From NCBI GenBank assembly GCA_018985225.1, contig JADGIF010000333.1:1-10686 (forward strand): DNA of 10,686 bases. The letters are read 5' to 3'. Shown in pieces: positions 1 to 7,128 of the stretch. The stretch is from Amoeboradix gromovi (Eukaryota; Sanchytriomycota; Sanchytriomycetes; Sanchytriales; Sanchytriaceae). A model generated the notes under the pieces. That model saw nothing but the letters and a program-made list of their open reading frames with translations, did no database searches and was not told where the DNA came from. How positions within the stretch are numbered: position 1 is the first letter of the stretch; each line of letters opens with the position of its first letter. The position numbers and the translations under genes are program-made.

Positions 1-1
1 A

Positions 2-64
2 CTCGGAAATGAGAGAGCAGACCAGATGGCTAAGATGGGTGCTCTTTTACATTGCTCTGAATAA
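2..64 (+). CDS. C-terminal end of an RNase H-fold protein, probably cellular RNase H1 (5' partial)
   Basis: Only the last 20 codons lie in the window, read from base 2 to the TAA at 62-64. They contain GNERADQMAKMGA, the signature of the final RNase H segment (GNE-x-AD-x-(L/M)A-x-x-GA). The Asp at 20-22 corresponds to the fourth carboxylate of the DEDD active site, which cleaves the RNA strand of RNA-DNA hybrids. The protein stops seven residues after the Gly of that motif. Cellular RNase H1 enzymes end in the same way, with GA followed by a short polar tail. RNase H domains of non-LTR retrotransposons share the motif, so an element remnant cannot be excluded from 20 codons. No other retroelement sequence follows. 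The fold assignment is fairly secure; the choice of cellular RNase H1 over a retroelement is moderate. Confidence 0.6.
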   Translation, partial: LGNERADQMAKMGALLHCSE

Positions 65-65
65 A
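60..65 (+). terminator. AATAAA poly(A) signal overlapping the stop codon of the RNase H gene
   Basis: The hexamer AATAAA begins inside the last sense codon (GAA) and contains the TAA stop at 62-64. The PH-CLU gene has the same nesting at its own stop. Use as a real signal is inferred from position only. Confidence 0.45.
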
Positions 66-692
66 ATGTTGCTTATAAAGCTGCATTACTTTAGTCTATA
101 TGCAGTGGTTCCAATAAGTTTGGAAGAGCGACCCAATTTCAATAATAAAATAATACCTTCCCTTTTACGAAGACATATCATGCTGTAATTTGATTAATAT
201 TGCCTATCTATGGCTCAAGAGTCTGTGAGCAAGCGAGAAACTGGTAAAGAAATGTATGAAAACTCTGAAGAATGTGATTCAACTAGACAGAATTGCGATT
301 TGTAACCAATCCATACTAAGAGTAGAAATTAAGTACTATTATTTATTGCTAGCGCAAAGAGAGAAGCAGAGTACTTTTTTCGCAATTCTAAAACGTTGGC
401 GTTATTATTGCCAATCCGATTGTGAGAAATGACTTAAAGACTGTCTTACACACGCTGATTTCTGAAAACATGAGATACGCACATGACATATGAAAATAGA
501 AAGCAGCGTGATAAAAATCTGGTTACTTAAGGCATTGTACCTATAATAACATCAGAAGATGCCAAAGTAAGGCCTGAACAAGAAGCCAGCGTATGGTTTA
601 GGTAGAATTTGCTGCGTTTTCTTAATTCTTAGCTTTTGTCTTGCGAGAAGGGACATAATGGACGGTAAAAAATATATTTTGAAAAACTTATT
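65..692. other. 628-bp interval between two convergent genes; no confident gene
   Basis: This interval separates the stop of the RNase H gene (+) from the stop of the PH-CLU gene (-). It is long for this window, where most gaps are under 100 bp. I see no tRNA, no recognisable snRNA and no repeat. Two weak, mutually overlapping mini-gene models exist. On the plus strand, an ATG at 210 opens 31 codons. Removing 19 nt (302-320, GT...AAG) would extend it to 67 residues ending at 432. On the minus strand, open frames at 541-628 and 388-518 would join if 22 nt (519-540, GTAC...CCAG) were removed, but there is no ATG. They overlap at 388-432, so both are unlikely to be real. I recognise neither protein. 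Confidence 0.4.
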
Positions 693-697
693 TTATT
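692..697 (-). terminator. AATAAA poly(A) signal overlapping the stop codon of the PH-CLU gene
   Basis: On the minus strand the last Gln codon CAA and the TAA stop (695-693) together with the next A spell AATAAA. Its arrangement matches that of the RNase H gene. Confidence 0.45.
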
Positions 698-3632
698 GGT
701 CAATCTCGGAATCTTCTACAAGTTTTATACATACATTAAGCTGCGGTAACACTTTCTCGCCACATTTATATCGAGTTAATAAATCGTCAATATATTGGGC
801 AGGTCCCAATTGTACTATTTGTTGGATGACTATCTTATACAACGCCGAGGGTACATTGCCTAGCTCCCTGGCCTTTCTGAAAAGCTCTTTTTCCTGTGTT
901 AAGCAGGTTATCTTTAATTGTAAAATAATTTTTGCGATTTCAAACAATACATTTTGCCGAGAAGGCATCGTAACAGAAGAGTAAATTAAAGATTTGGATA
1001 CTAGATATGGTGTGTTCGGAGGATACACGTATGGAACAGATTTATTACTTCGCACAAACTTGAATACTTTATCCAGCATGCCCATTGTTGTAGCATATAG
1101 TTTGCGAATGTTAGGGACCACGATCTCCTCTAGTACACCTATTTTAAAACTGCATTTTTTCAATACGATGAAAGAGAATTGACTAATACATTCAATACTG
1201 CCAGTACTCATCTCCCCACATTTATCAAGATATAGCTTAGCTTCCTTTGAGTATTTCAATGCTGCGTCTATGTCACCAATATCTCGGTATGATTCGGCCA
1301 ACCAGAACAAGTTGTTGGCCAGTAACTGATCTAATACCAGAGGGTGTAGTGTATAAATTGGATTAAAATTCCGCAGCATTGTAATGCTCTCTTCAATTGC
1401 ACAAATAGCCTCTTTTGGTTTCTTTAAGAGCAAATGCAACATGGCGCACTAAATTAAAAATGAAGTTACATGGGTGTATTGTTCGCTAGTCAATATAGAG
1501 GGCCCTATAAATTTTTTAATCAAATCTAACTTTTGAGTCTGCAAAGACTCTACCAACACAAAATCAGAGTTTTCTACTACCACGCATTCACTCAATATGT
1601 CTAGGATTTTAATCGTAGCAGGACTGGCATACCCAACGTGATATTCAATTATCTGCAAACAGCTCTCAATCAGTGATGCAACATTACCGCCACCTTCGCC
1701 GCAAAGCAGTTCGACCAACTCATGCAAAGCCTTAGCTATAGCCCACGTCGAGCTAGTCTCCTGCGCTAACGAAATACTCAGGTTTGTTAATTTTAGTGCT
1801 TTTGAAGGTCTCTCTAAACGTAATTCATTCTCAGCTTTAACAATAAAATCACGTGCTAGTCTGTTGCTCTTCTTTAGAAATTTAATGGTAGAATGATGAG
1901 GCACATGCTCACCATCAAAATGCTCATAGTGTTGAAAGTATTCTCTGCTCAGTTGTGACATTGGATAAAATGAATCAAAGTCGTGGCTGGTCAGGAGTTG
2001 ATTTTCGAGCACGCTCATAAAACTATGACCTTTGAAAGTTGCTCCAGTTTTGACTTGGGCACTAAAGAACAAGCTACATCTTGGGATAGAAGTTGCATCA
2101 TTCTCGGTGATATCATAGTCATACTTAAAAGATACCAGTGGATTCAGCACGTCTTTCCAAAATTTGAGTGATTCCTTGGAATGAATAGCTAATTTATTAA
2201 ACAGCCCCACTACTATCTTGTTGATCTCTAAATCGATAGAGGATGCACCCATGTTGTAAAACGTAATAATTTTCTTCCTTACTTCATCATTAAGTATCAC
2301 TTTGAAGGCTCTGCTGATCATTTCGATACAGCACAAATCACGAATAAACGGAATCCTTGACTTTTTAGCTATTTGGCCCAAGAAACATATGTTTATACCG
2401 TGCTCATGCATTAAGTCTCCCATATGTTCACCATCTAATGGCTTAATTACTAGAGTATCGAGCAGCGATACAAATTCGGGAATAATGGTATCTAATAATT
2501 GTCGACTAATAAAGGATTCCGATTTGTTGGACAAGTCTCGCTGCTTTAGAACAAACTCAGGTCGTGCCACGTGTACGGCATTCTTATAAACCATGCTTGG
2601 TAAGATGCTATTCAGATTAACTACGTAAAATTCTGATTTAGAGGTGAACCCTTCTAAATCTAGATAGTCGCTGTTGCCGCTACTATCCAATGGCTTTAAA
2701 TGTAGTTCGGCCATTGCTAGATTAAATAGATTAGTAAATTCGTTATCTGAATGAGTCTTGTTATGGATAGCCTTGGCCTCTTTAAATGGCAAGGTGGCAT
2801 ATCCCACAATTTTAAATCCTTTATATTCTACGCTTCCCATCAATGCACTACAAATGCTAGTATTTGTACTGGAGAAGAGACCTGTGCTTGATAATTCGCT
2901 GTTAATACGCTGATGAGCCTTGGATATCAACTCGTCGGGCTGCTTCAAATACTCACAAGCTAAATAAAAAAATAGTTGCCCAACAAGCCACCCGTTTTGG
3001 GCATTTTTTGGTATAGGACTGTTAAACATTCGATCTATCAACAATTTACCAAAGTGCTCCAGTGCCAATCTGAATTTGAATTTTAACTGATGCAAATCTG
3101 TCAAAGACTCGCAGCTAAGTTCATTTAGAAATCTTGTTCTTAGTTCTTGGTATTTGCCATCCCAGTCAATCTTTAAATTAATTTGAGAGTCCTTCAGAAA
3201 TTGATTTACATAAAAATCCATGTTATCAGTATTTTCAGCAGGCTCAGGTAATTTTACATCAGATAATCTAGCTGCGCTATCCCTATTAGCAAGTACGGAT
3301 GCTGCGTTTTTCTCTTTTTTATTTGAAATATTTCTAATTGCAGCAACAAATTCCTCCCTTTCCTGTAAACTCTTGGTAGCAATTAAATGAGTATGGGATT
3401 GAGCTTTTAGTTTAAATGGGTATATTCTTTCCAGCAAATTGTTGGTCGGACTCAATATTTCTATTTCGATATTTTCATTTAAGGGTATGATAACACTAGG
3501 GTTACCATCCATTCTATCAGGAAAAAGATTCATGAAATAAGAACCTTCTAGGTCGACAATGGTGGAATATCTAGATTTCCATAATATTGATTTCTTGTAA
3601 ACCCAGCCTTTTTTTATGACTTCTACTTTCAT
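693..3632 (-). CDS. PH domain - CLU domain - TPR-like protein, 972 aa, join(3632..1470, 1448..693)
   Basis: Exon 1 encodes 721 residues and exon 2 encodes 251, joined over a 21-nt intron so that EQYTH continues into CAMLHLLL. Residues 3-105 read as a pleckstrin homology domain: GWVYKK near the start, WKSRY, YFMNLFPD, and a final helix EREEFVAAIRNI in which the usual PH Trp is Phe95. Roughly residues 160-450 resemble the CLU domain, with FYVVNLNSILP, ARPEFV and the hallmark HGINICFLGQIA at 411-422 followed by IRDLCCIEMISRAF. The C-terminal part, from about 596, is helical and TPR-like. CLU family proteins (CLUH, Clu1, cluA) bind mRNAs for mitochondrial proteins and affect mitochondrial distribution; that function is only inferred here. 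The first ATG of the frame is at 3632. The frame stays open upstream to 3692 but begins there with TTG. The ELMO-domain gene diverges 38 bp away. Confidence 0.85.
1449..1469 (-). other. 21-nt spliceosomal intron of the PH-CLU gene
   Basis: On the minus strand it starts GTAACTTC and ends TTAATTTAG, with a branch-like TTAAT four bases from the acceptor. It lies between codons (phase 0). Its length is a multiple of three, but the terminal TAG is in frame, so retention would stop translation after six extra residues. Splicing fuses two long helical reading frames without a shift. Confidence 0.85.
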
Positions 3633-3670
3633 TAAATGTTGAAACTTAAGGGGTTTTAAATATTCAGAAA
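3633..3670. promoter_or_regulatory. 38-bp divergent spacer between the PH-CLU and ELMO-domain start codons
   Basis: The two ATGs point away from each other with 38 AT-rich bases between them. If both starts are right, each 5' leader is extremely short or each promoter lies inside the neighbouring gene. If ELMO translation starts at the next ATG (3833), the spacer becomes 200 bp. I see no clear TATA box. Confidence 0.4.
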
Positions 3671-4754
3671 ATGATCCTAAATATAATTGCAAACGTACTG
3701 ATTACGGTACTTCATTTGCACTGCTTGTTTCTTTTGAAGCTCTTCCACAGCTTTCCATCGCATTTAAAAGCCATATTGATCGCAAATTATTGGCAATCAG
3801 ATTTTATTGTTGGATTGTACAAGATATTTAAGATGTGTTATAATACCAGCACTATGACCAGCGAGCTACTAAGAATTGTAGAAAAGCAACTTAAAATGGA
3901 GAAATCTTATAAGTCACCTGAATTACTGCCAACAATATCTACTTTGATCAAAATCGATCACTCTCTGCTCTATTCCAAAGAACTGCATTTGGAAAGAAGC
4001 TACCTTGAGTCCACAGAATGCTCTATATTAGAGCTCTCTCAAGCTATCGCATTCAAAAAGAGGTTTCCTGGATTTGGAGCTATTGATTCTTGCCACGCTT
4101 TAATCTTGTACCACAGCTTATTTGTGATTCATCGCATTAATCAGTCCCTGTATGAAATAGATTCCATGATAAACACCAAGTACGATCTTAATAATTCTGC
4201 TCATGCTCTGAAAATGAAGGTAATTTGGGAAGGCCTAAATACTGAGAGTATCGTCAATAGTCGCTCTTCTAATCAGTGGGTATATATTGGTACTTTTTGT
4301 TAACATAGGTTTCCAAAACGAAGATCCAAATATTGATTTTAGAGGAATGGGTGCATTTGGACTTGATAATTTACATTATTTTGTAGTAAACAGAAATGAG
4401 GAGGCTAGGGCTATGCTGAGTGCTTCTCACCATCCTATTACTTGGTTCAACATGGGCATTGTGTGTGTCAATATTACTCTGTTTATAGTTGAGTTACTGA
4501 ACTGCAGACTGTTGCACCCTATGCTTTATGCTAATTATTTACAGCTAATTCAACCACATAATTTGATGCAAAAGAACTCTTTAGTTCTACATGTCATTCG
4601 CGATCTTTATTGCGTTTTAAACATAGAGTTTATGAATAAATGGCAAGACGAAGAGTGCACTTTGATTCAGTTTGACAGTTTCTTTAAATTGTTTAGAGCT
4701 GGAGTCAAAAGGCAATTAAAAATAGATTATTTGAAATATTTAATAAAAACTTGA
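3671..4754 (+). CDS. ELMO-domain (ELMOD-like) protein, 354 aa, join(3671..4289, 4309..4754)
   Basis: The two exons are joined over a 19-nt intron and give WVYIGFQ-x2-DP-x2-DFRGMG-x-FGL-x-NL-x-YF at about residues 203-231. This is the ELMO-domain core and is close to human ELMOD2 (IGFQ, DFRGMG, GL, NL-YF). Arg218 in DFRGMG aligns with the Arg needed for Arf/Arl GAP activity in ELMOD proteins, so a GTPase-activating role towards Arf-family proteins is likely. The rest of the domain (HHPITWFNMGIVCVNIT, then FNLF-like FKLFRAGVK near the end) also fits. Residues 4-27 are strongly hydrophobic and may be a membrane anchor; ELMOD2 also has a hydrophobic N-terminus. The start at 3671 has A at -3. Met55 (3833) is an alternative that would remove the hydrophobic segment. 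Stop is TGA at 4752. Confidence 0.85.
4290..4308 (+). other. 19-nt spliceosomal intron of the ELMO-domain gene
   Basis: The full intron is GTACTTTTTGTTAACATAG. It splits the Gly codon of the conserved IGFQ motif after its first base. The branch-like GTTAAC sits four bases before the final AG region. The length is not a multiple of three, and the TAA of TTAAC is in frame if the intron is retained. A longer alternative donor at 4280 would put the second exon out of frame. Confidence 0.92.
4742..4747 (+). terminator. AATAAA poly(A) signal inside the ELMO gene's last codons
   Basis: AATAAA lies within the codons for Leu-Ile-Lys, four bases before the TGA at 4752-4754. No other hexamer follows on this strand before the convergent gene begins at 4776. 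Cleavage at a usual distance would place the 3' end in the spacer or inside the opposite gene. Confidence 0.45.
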
Positions 4755-4760
4755 TTTATT
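4755..4760 (-). terminator. AATAAA poly(A) signal for the F-box/WD40 gene
   Basis: On the minus strand AATAAA lies 15 bases past the TAA stop (4778-4776). It directly abuts the TGA stop of the convergent ELMO gene, so the 3' untranslated region of this gene probably extends antisense into the ELMO coding sequence. Confidence 0.5.
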
Positions 4761-4775
4761 CCAAAATTAGTTGCA

Positions 4776-6410
4776 TTAGTCTTCATCTGTGGAATCATCC
4801 ATGTTGTTTATACTTGTGGTTCTAAACATAGTGTTCAATCCTATCGGGAAGTTATTAGGCACAAAAAAATCAAGCTGCAATATTTCGGACTTTTGATTCC
4901 TACATATCGCAATTATTATATGCCTACTGGTGATCTTAATTCTCCATACATTTGTAATTCCAGTAACTAGATCTCTGATAAATTCACCGGTTTGTATGTT
5001 GTACAACTTCACGATTCCATCACACCCGACCACCAAGAAGTGGGTATTGTGTGCCATACATGTAATTGCAGTCATATTAATTTCTATATGATGTAGAATT
5101 GGGAAAGTAGTAGGTCTATCAACAGATTCATGTATAAAGGAGTTTCCAAACATTGCATTTTGAACGGTATGCCTGTACATGGCATGAGGAAGATATACAT
5201 TATTTATTGGAAGCGCTTTAAAGGGATGTAAGCTATACATTCCATATACCTTGCGAGTGCTTTTGTCATGTTCCATTTTCAACTGTAGAGCAACAAAATC
5301 CCGAGGATACACCCCAATAGAGGAATCGGCACTAGCGCTAACTACGTACCTATTAGACTGGTCGATTATACCAACCAAGGATCTATGGTGCTCCAAGATG
5401 TACAAACATTGACCTGTCGTAACAGACCAAACACGAATTGTGTTATCCAGCGACCCTGTCCATACATGAGTGCCGTCACAAGCTACAGCATAGACCTTGT
5501 CCTGATGTCCTATCAGTTCGTGTAACAATTTGCCATTGTAATCCCAGATACGGGCAGATCTATCGTAGCTTGCAGATACAATTATATCTTTTGTACATGA
5601 CAGGCTCCGAACAGAATCACCATGACCATTCAGAGTGAACAAGCAGTACTTGTCAATATCTGTTGCCAAACCATTTCCTGGGGAAGTATTAGGGTTCGTG
5701 TTTATTCTAGAACTACGTCTCAATGGAGTGGTAGAACTACCTGAAGTATCATCGGACTTGTTCTCTGTGACTAAGCGTTGCAGATCCCAGATCTTGATAG
5801 ATTTATCACGACTACCGCTTACCAAAACCCAGTTTAAATCAATAATGTTTACACTTAAACAGCGTATTGTACCAGAATGACCGGTTAATACACATAAATA
5901 ATGACCAGTTAACAAGTCTACAACGTGAATGTTGCGATCGGTAGAACCGAGGCATAATATATGCTCAAGTGCTGCCAAAGCCCAAATTCCACCTCCAAAT
6001 CTGTTAAAAGTGTGCAGTCTTCTACTTGAATCACTAATATTGCCTTCAAGAGTGCTAAGCTGATGGACACACACAACTGGCTCATCAAATGAAACAATTA
6101 AGCCCTGGATAAGTCTGTTTTTATCTCTCCATTCATGCAACAGCATATTTGTGACTACATGAGGTGGACATTCTAAAGTATTTGTTCGAAACTGGCCATT
6201 GCATGTAGTATGATATATGTAAAAAAGCTTCAGGTATTCTTTTTTATAATCAAAAATTCCGAACCTGTCAAAATCACGAGCAATTAGCTCTTTCCATATC
6301 GGTTGCTGATTAAATACGTGACTGAAATGTTTATTAGCTAAGGAGCAGTTGAATATGTCATGAATAGTTAGGTATCTTGAGACATAAATGAAAGAATCAA
6401 AATCCCTCAT
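4776..6410 (-). CDS. Cdc4/FBXW7-like F-box and WD40 protein, 544 aa, intronless
   Basis: Residues 4-45 form a divergent F-box (YLTIHDIFNCSLANKHFSHV, then PIWKELIARDF) that would bind Skp1. From about residue 140 there is a WD40 propeller. Blades read GHSGTIRCL...SGSRDKSIKIWD, GHGDSVRSL...SASYDRSARIWD and GHQDKVYAV...TGSLDNTIRVWS. The end (TGEFIRDLV...NVWRIK...LQLDFF) closely follows human FBXW7. Arg183, Arg201 and Arg268 align with FBXW7 Arg465, Arg479 and Arg505, which hold phosphodegrons, and Arg490 matches Arg689. The likely role is substrate receptor of an SCF ubiquitin ligase for phosphorylated proteins. Oddities are a Ser/Thr/Arg-rich insert at 212-258, a second insert at about 370-440, and an N-terminus so short that the F-box lacks its usual Leu-Pro start and no dimerisation region precedes it. 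The ATG at 6410 is chosen because the frame has no earlier ATG after an upstream in-frame TGA. Confidence 0.88.
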   Translation of the reverse strand: MRDFDSFIYVSRYLTIHDIFNCSLANKHFSHVFNQQPIWKELIARDFDRFGIFDYKKEYLKLFYIYHTTCNGQFRTNTLECPPHVVTNMLLHEWRDKNRLIQGLIVSFDEPVVCVHQLSTLEGNISDSSRRLHTFNRFGGGIWALAALEHILCLGSTDRNIHVVDLLTGHYLCVLTGHSGTIRCLSVNIIDLNWVLVSGSRDKSIKIWDLQRLVTENKSDDTSGSSTTPLRRSSRINTNPNTSPGNGLATDIDKYCLFTLNGHGDSVRSLSCTKDIIVSASYDRSARIWDYNGKLLHELIGHQDKVYAVACDGTHVWTGSLDNTIRVWSVTTGQCLYILEHHRSLVGIIDQSNRYVVSASADSSIGVYPRDFVALQLKMEHDKSTRKVYGMYSLHPFKALPINNVYLPHAMYRHTVQNAMFGNSFIHESVDRPTTFPILHHIEINMTAITCMAHNTHFLVVGCDGIVKLYNIQTGEFIRDLVTGITNVWRIKITSRHIIIAICRNQKSEILQLDFFVPNNFPIGLNTMFRTTSINNMDDSTDED

Positions 6411-6482
6411 AGAGTGGTTTCGTTTCAAGGGTATGGGTCAGACTTTGCGAAAACATTCCAAGTGGGACACCAAATATAAAAA

Positions 6483-6809
6483 CTAGACTAACTCGTTTTT
6501 AAAGGTGCACCATACGCAGGAAATGCTATCATTAATAAAAGATCTTCTACTATACCAATTTTCTTTCACTGCTTTCAATCCCCTCTTCAAAATAAAACTA
6601 GAATACCCTGCATCTCGTTCAAATATATGAGGTCTTTGAGCATCTAAGCAAAAGGTGCATTTTCTTAGACGGTACTCTTTTCTAGAGTCATTTTGTAATG
6701 TTATACTAACACCATTACTCTTGTCTATTCTAGTTTTTACAGAGTAATAGTGATATTTTATTTGAAATAAAGATTGGATGAAGAGTAAGAGAATAGCTGA
6801 ACAGAATAT
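6483..6809 (-). CDS. Probable last exon(s) of an unannotated gene encoding a CxxC...CxxC protein
   Basis: A frame of 108 codons runs without a stop from 6809 to the TAG at 6485-6483. It has no ATG, so it must be joined to an upstream exon if real. It starts hydrophobic (SAILLLFIQSLF, possibly intronic or a membrane segment). It then becomes basic and polar and contains RLRKCTFC about 58 codons from the end and ISCVWC ten codons from the end, a C-x2-C-x43-C-x2-C pattern that could bind zinc. The 5' boundary is uncertain; acceptors ending at 6797 (TTCAG) or 6730 (ACTAG) are possible. A third frame at about 6898-6765, containing GFDEYERRINNFLYRNF, also looks coding and could be an upstream exon. 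Its only frame-compatible junction that I found needs a 101-nt intron (6830 to 6730), long for this genome. I do not recognise the family. It lies 72 bp upstream of the F-box gene on the same strand. Confidence 0.5.
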   Translation of the reverse strand: MFCSAILLLFIQSLFQIKYHYYSVKTRIDKSNGVSITLQNDSRKEYRLRKCTFCLDAQRPHIFERDAGYSSFILKRGLKAVKENWYSRRSFINDSISCVWCTFKNELV

Positions 6810-7128
6810 TTATTTTTGAAATTTCGATACAAAAAGTTATTTATTCTCCTTTCATACTCGTCAAATCCGCAACTAGCTGAATGTCCACTCGCCTCTTAAA
6901 TCCATAAATTAATAAAGCTGAAATAATGTTCAACTTGTTACAGAAAGTTAGTCCAGTTTTTATATTTGATGTCCCTTATGTATCTCTTGATGATGTCTTC
7001 AGACTTCTCATGTACAGGCTGAGATGGGTTGGAGCCATTGCGAGAGATGTGACCAACTGAAATAAAAGCAACTGATGCAACTGTAAAAGCCATGTGATCA
7101 TTATAAATGTTTTACTAACCATAATTAG
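6810..7128. other. 319-bp interval with competing small ORFs upstream of the CxxC exon
   Basis: This interval lies between the Sec23 stop and the CxxC open frame. It holds three short protein-like frames: a 51-codon minus-strand ORF (7093-6938), a minus-strand frame with GFDEYERRINNFLYRNF (6898 onward), and an overlapping 44-codon plus-strand ORF (6926-7060). There are AATAAA hexamers on the minus strand at 6845-6840 and 6814-6809. It probably holds the 5' exons of the CxxC gene, a separate tiny gene, or both. No RNA gene was recognised. Confidence 0.4.
6938..7093 (-). CDS. Possible small protein of 51 aa with hydrophobic N-terminus
   Basis: The ORF begins MAFTVASVAFISVGHISR, a short hydrophobic stretch that could be a signal or membrane anchor. 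It continues with a polar helix-like segment SEDIIKRYIRDIKYKNW. It starts 35 bases after the Sec23 stop on the same strand. An alternative start at 7122 with a 37-nt intron (GTAAAAC...TTACAG) would replace the first residues. A 24-nt GTAACAAG...TTTCAG stretch at 6941-6918 could splice to add a few C-terminal residues. The family is not recognised, and an ORF of this length could occur by chance. An overlapping plus-strand ORF of similar length (6926-7060) competes. Confidence 0.25.
   Translation of the reverse strand: MAFTVASVAFISVGHISRNGSNPSQPVHEKSEDIIKRYIRDIKYKNWTNFL

Noticed and set aside
26-115. tRNA-like A-box (TGGCTAAGATGGG) and B-box-like GGTTCCAA
   Set aside because: They are about 80 bases apart without a cloverleaf, and the first lies inside the RNase H coding end.
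658-2589. Plus-strand ORFs of 62-108 codons opposite the PH-CLU gene
   Set aside because: They are antisense shadows of a gene with clear domain motifs and show no recognisable features.
3633-3692. Extension of the PH-CLU frame upstream to 3692
   Set aside because: The extension starts with TTG, not ATG, and would overlap the ELMO coding start. The ATG at 3632 directly precedes the PH domain.
3677-3698. GTACG...ATTTAG on the minus strand upstream of PH-CLU, resembling a 22-nt intron
   Set aside because: Splicing it would need one base of a codon from an upstream exon. In that phase the upstream sequence has a stop and no ATG, and the other joins run into stops.
5438-5880. Plus-strand ORFs opposite the F-box/WD40 gene
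   Set aside because: They are antisense shadows of well-conserved WD40 repeats.
6411-6428. Longer F-box protein starting at 6428
   Set aside because: The first codon is TTG and an in-frame TGA lies just upstream. ATG 6410 is the first standard start.
6696-6734. Plus-strand 39-nt GTAATG...TACTAAC...TTCTAG intron-like stretch
   Set aside because: There is no open plus-strand frame on either side, and the minus strand is open through the same bases. It is probably chance.
6797-6830. 34-nt GTATCG...TTCAG intron to join the two minus-strand frames of the CxxC region
   Set aside because: The resulting phase leads into a frame that stops before the cysteine motifs.
6926-7060. Plus-strand 44-codon ORF starting MFNLLQKVSP
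   Set aside because: It competes with minus-strand frames that fit the orientation of adjacent genes. It has no motif and the length is within chance, so it is kept only as an alternative.
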